Assembly (NCBI RefSeq): GCF_964340395.1
Contig: NC_135556.1
Location: 8,312,501 to 8,376,500, forward strand
Direction: 5' to 3'
Source of the DNA: Glandiceps talaboti
Lineage: Eukaryota > Hemichordata > Enteropneusta > Spengelidae
DNA length: 64,000 nt
Part shown: positions 62,601 through 64,000 of the stretch, one piece after another
Position numbering within the stretch: the stretch's first letter is position 1
Layout: the number at the start of each line of letters is the position of its first letter
Notes under the pieces: generated by a model
Told to the model about the DNA's origin: nothing
What the model saw: the letters and a program-made list of their open reading frames with translations, nothing else
Database searches by the model: none
Program-made: the position numbers and the translations under genes

Positions 62601-63662
62601 GGTGACTACTGTTCCATTGAACTAAACTAATTATTTTGTCCTTTTTGTCGTCAGATATCAAAGATGGTGGCGCCTCACATTTTGCACAGACAGTGATTGA
62701 AGTCAAGAAAAGGTACTGGATTTAAAATTTCTGTGCCTCAGTAGCCAATGTTAGCCATATGAAAGAGTGTCCCTGGTCCTTCTGCAATAAATAAACCAAA
62801 TTTTAGGCTTTTGATATTTTTCAAGAAATAAACTTTTATTTTCCCAGGTCATTTTGAATTGTAAAATGGGTTATTTTGACCACTATTTAAAAAATTTGCA
62901 TGATGACCCAGGTTTTTTTTTACCACAACTGAACTAGTAAGGTTCAGTAGTGCTATAGGCAGTGTGCGATGTCTGTCCATCTGTCTGTCTGTCTGTGGAT
63001 GACCGATTGCCCTGGTATTTAGTAGGGAGATTACTTTTGATGTCTAGTTGGGATATTATTCAAAGCAATCTGATTGCATCACAGGTATGGGATTTGGGTC
63101 AAAAAATGCCATTATTGGTAAAAAAAAAACAACAACTCAAAAACTGCTTTGCAGATTGGTCTGAAATTTGGTGGGAGTATACCTAGCATGGCTCAGTATG
63201 TGGGTAAACATTTTTAAAAACTGTACAGTTGTGCTACAACGCCATTGGCGCTATATTTTGCTTGATGTTAACTGGGAATAGGTTAATGTTTACTTGATCA
63301 AAGTGACAGCAAATGTTTAAGAATTTTATTTGTTAAGTGCATACTATTCTAATCACAAAGAAAGCATTGATTTGCCTGTGCTTTAGGTTGTTATACAGCC
63401 ACTTCCTACATATATAGGAGGAGGAAATGTGAATATGCGATTAAAATTTGACATTCAAACCACAATTTAATATAAATCATGTATTTTTACAGCTTGACAA
63501 ATTTAAGTTGTTTTATTTGTGTGATTTGTGTAGAAATCCTGAACTATTGGTAGAGTGTCTGACTCCTGATTTCCGTGGTGATCTTGATGCCGTAGCAACC
63601 GTGGCTAAATCAGGTTTAAATGTGTATGCTCACAATGTAGAAACAGTAGAGGCTTTACAAAG
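59194..63662 (+). CDS. LIAS: Lipoyl synthase, mitochondrial (first six coding exons; 3' end beyond window)
   Basis: Exons 59194-59286, 59938-60216, 60683-60763, 61964-62120, 62655-62712 and 63534-63662 join in frame to 265 residues. LIAS inserts two sulfur atoms into octanoyl chains on lipoyl-dependent proteins in mitochondria, using radical SAM chemistry. The start is Arg-rich without acids ([13 protein letters not shown]), fitting a presequence. [20 protein letters not shown] precedes the auxiliary-cluster cysteines 126, 131 and 137 ([14 protein letters not shown]). The radical SAM motif CTRGCMFC gives cysteines 157, 161 and 164. The 31-residue gap between first cysteines equals that in human LIAS as I recall it. 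[32 protein letters not shown] and VYAHNVETV follow. Roughly 120 C-terminal residues, including the RSSY region, are outside the window. No broken frames are seen. Confidence 0.95.
59551..59636. repeat. (TC)43 microsatellite in LIAS intron 1
   Basis: Uninterrupted TC run. Downstream at 59,820-59,871 a family E right-end fragment (CCTTGGCAAAAACACTG) precedes exon 2. Confidence 0.97.
59938..60216 (+). CDS. LIAS: LIAS exon 2
   Basis: Acceptor AACTCAG|GTC and donor CACACA|GTGAGT; 93 codons, phase 0 at both ends. It encodes [34 protein letters not shown] and LRSLKLHT, all family blocks. Confidence 0.93.
60683..60763 (+). CDS. LIAS: LIAS exon 3 (auxiliary Fe-S cysteines)
   Basis: Acceptor TTGACAG|GTT and donor ATCATG|GTAAGT; 27 codons. 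It encodes [20 protein letters not shown] and TATATIM. Confidence 0.95.
60764..61963 (+). other. LIAS: LIAS intron 3
   Basis: No exon seen. A family E left end with GATTTTTGCTAAGG and GAACCCCCAGTAACAAAGGG begins at about 60,868 and runs for at least 80 bp. An imperfect hairpin lies at 61,098-61,255. The rest is unique AT-rich sequence. Confidence 0.7.
61098..61255. mobile_element. Imperfect hairpin element
   Basis: Left arm GGTATTTGCATGAGTGCTTG then CAGTGTT; right arm AACACTGCAAGCTCAAGTGC then AAATATCC. The arms are about 55 bp with several mismatches and a loop of about 35 bp. Probably MITE-like. Confidence 0.6.
61964..62120 (+). CDS. LIAS: LIAS exon 4 (radical SAM motif)
   Basis: Acceptor ACTGAATAG|GTT and donor AGATG|GTAAGA; ends in phase 1. 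It encodes [20 protein letters not shown] and ends at TSVDRD. Confidence 0.95.
62655..62712 (+). CDS. LIAS: LIAS exon 5
   Basis: Acceptor GTCGTCAG|AT and donor AAAAG|GTACTG; phases 1 and 2. It encodes [19 protein letters not shown]. Confidence 0.9.
62713..63533 (+). other. LIAS: LIAS intron 5
   Basis: AT-rich. A short CTGT microsatellite lies at 62,974-62,996. No exon or known element is recognised. Confidence 0.6.
63534..63662 (+). CDS. LIAS: LIAS exon 6 (last in window)
   Basis: Acceptor TTGTGTAG|AAA and donor CAAAG|GTAAGT; phase 2 at both ends. It encodes [20 protein letters not shown] then [18 protein letters not shown]. Confidence 0.94.
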
Positions 63663-63673
63663 GTAAGTTAAAA

Positions 63674-64000
63674 GGAAAAGTCAAGTCAGACTTGTTTCTC
63701 CCTTCAGTACACTTGTATTTATTACTGCTATCAACTTAAAGGAAAAGTCCAGTCAGACTTATTTCTGCCTTTAGTACAATTGTATTGACTACTGCTATCA
63801 ACTTAAAGGAAAAGTCCAGTCAGACTTATTTCTCCCTTTAGTACACTTGTATTGATTACTGCTATCAACTTAAAGGAAAAGTCCTGCCAGACTTATTTCT
63901 ACCTTTAGTACACTTGTATTGATTACTGCTATCAACTTAAAGGGAAAGTCCAGTCAGACTTATTTCTACCTTTAGTACACTTGTATTGATTACTGCTATC
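63674..64000. repeat. 67-bp tandem array in LIAS intron 6, five copies to window edge
   Basis: Units begin GGAAAAGTCCAGTCAGACTT at 63674, 63741, 63808, 63875 and 63942, all 67 bp apart. The array continues past the window. Confidence 0.97.

Overview
The window is animal nuclear DNA: intron-rich, AT-rich, and crowded with microsatellites, minisatellites and short non-autonomous transposons. The protein families and the many TACATGTA-type palindromes fit a marine invertebrate (an invertebrate deuterostome or a lophotrochozoan). I cannot name the species. Only three genes can be supported, and all were assembled by hand from exons whose GT/AG borders and codon phases agree.

Layout. (1) About 100-1985, plus strand: the last three coding exons of an OCIA-domain protein (OCIAD1/2 type), then a 3' UTR to about 3.1 kb. 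(2) 10,323-27,643, minus strand: a complete coding set of four exons for a Trm9-family SAM methyltransferase, best matched to TRMT9B/KIAA1456. It encodes 971 residues. The last exon carries a long disordered insertion with an in-frame tandem array. The 13.6-kb first coding intron holds a LINE fragment, nested MITEs, a foldback element and a 58-bp satellite. (3) 27.7-58.5 kb: no gene recognised. It holds hAT-like TIR elements, a tRNA-derived SINE, a two-copy TIR element, LINE remnants and many tandem arrays. (4) 59,194 to the window edge, plus strand: the first six coding exons of mitochondrial lipoyl synthase (LIAS), through both iron-sulfur cluster motifs. The C-terminal exons lie beyond the window.

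Gene relations. The OCIAD gene and TRMT9B converge. TRMT9B and LIAS diverge. A good acceptor just upstream of the TRMT9B start codon implies a more distal 5' UTR exon. A CpG-richer stretch at 58.45-58.8 kb next to LIAS has a minus-strand donor and could supply it, which would make a shared promoter; this is inference. About 45 bp upstream of the LIAS start lie three nuclear-receptor half-sites spaced by one base. LIAS and OCIAD proteins act in mitochondria or endomembranes, TRMT9B on RNA; nothing shows that the three form one pathway.

The most useful observations are the repeat-expanded TRMT9B insertion, the triple half-site at LIAS, a 58-bp higher-order repeat carrying splice-like signals, datable nested MITE insertions, and a (TAATG)n array inside one unit of a larger tandem duplication.
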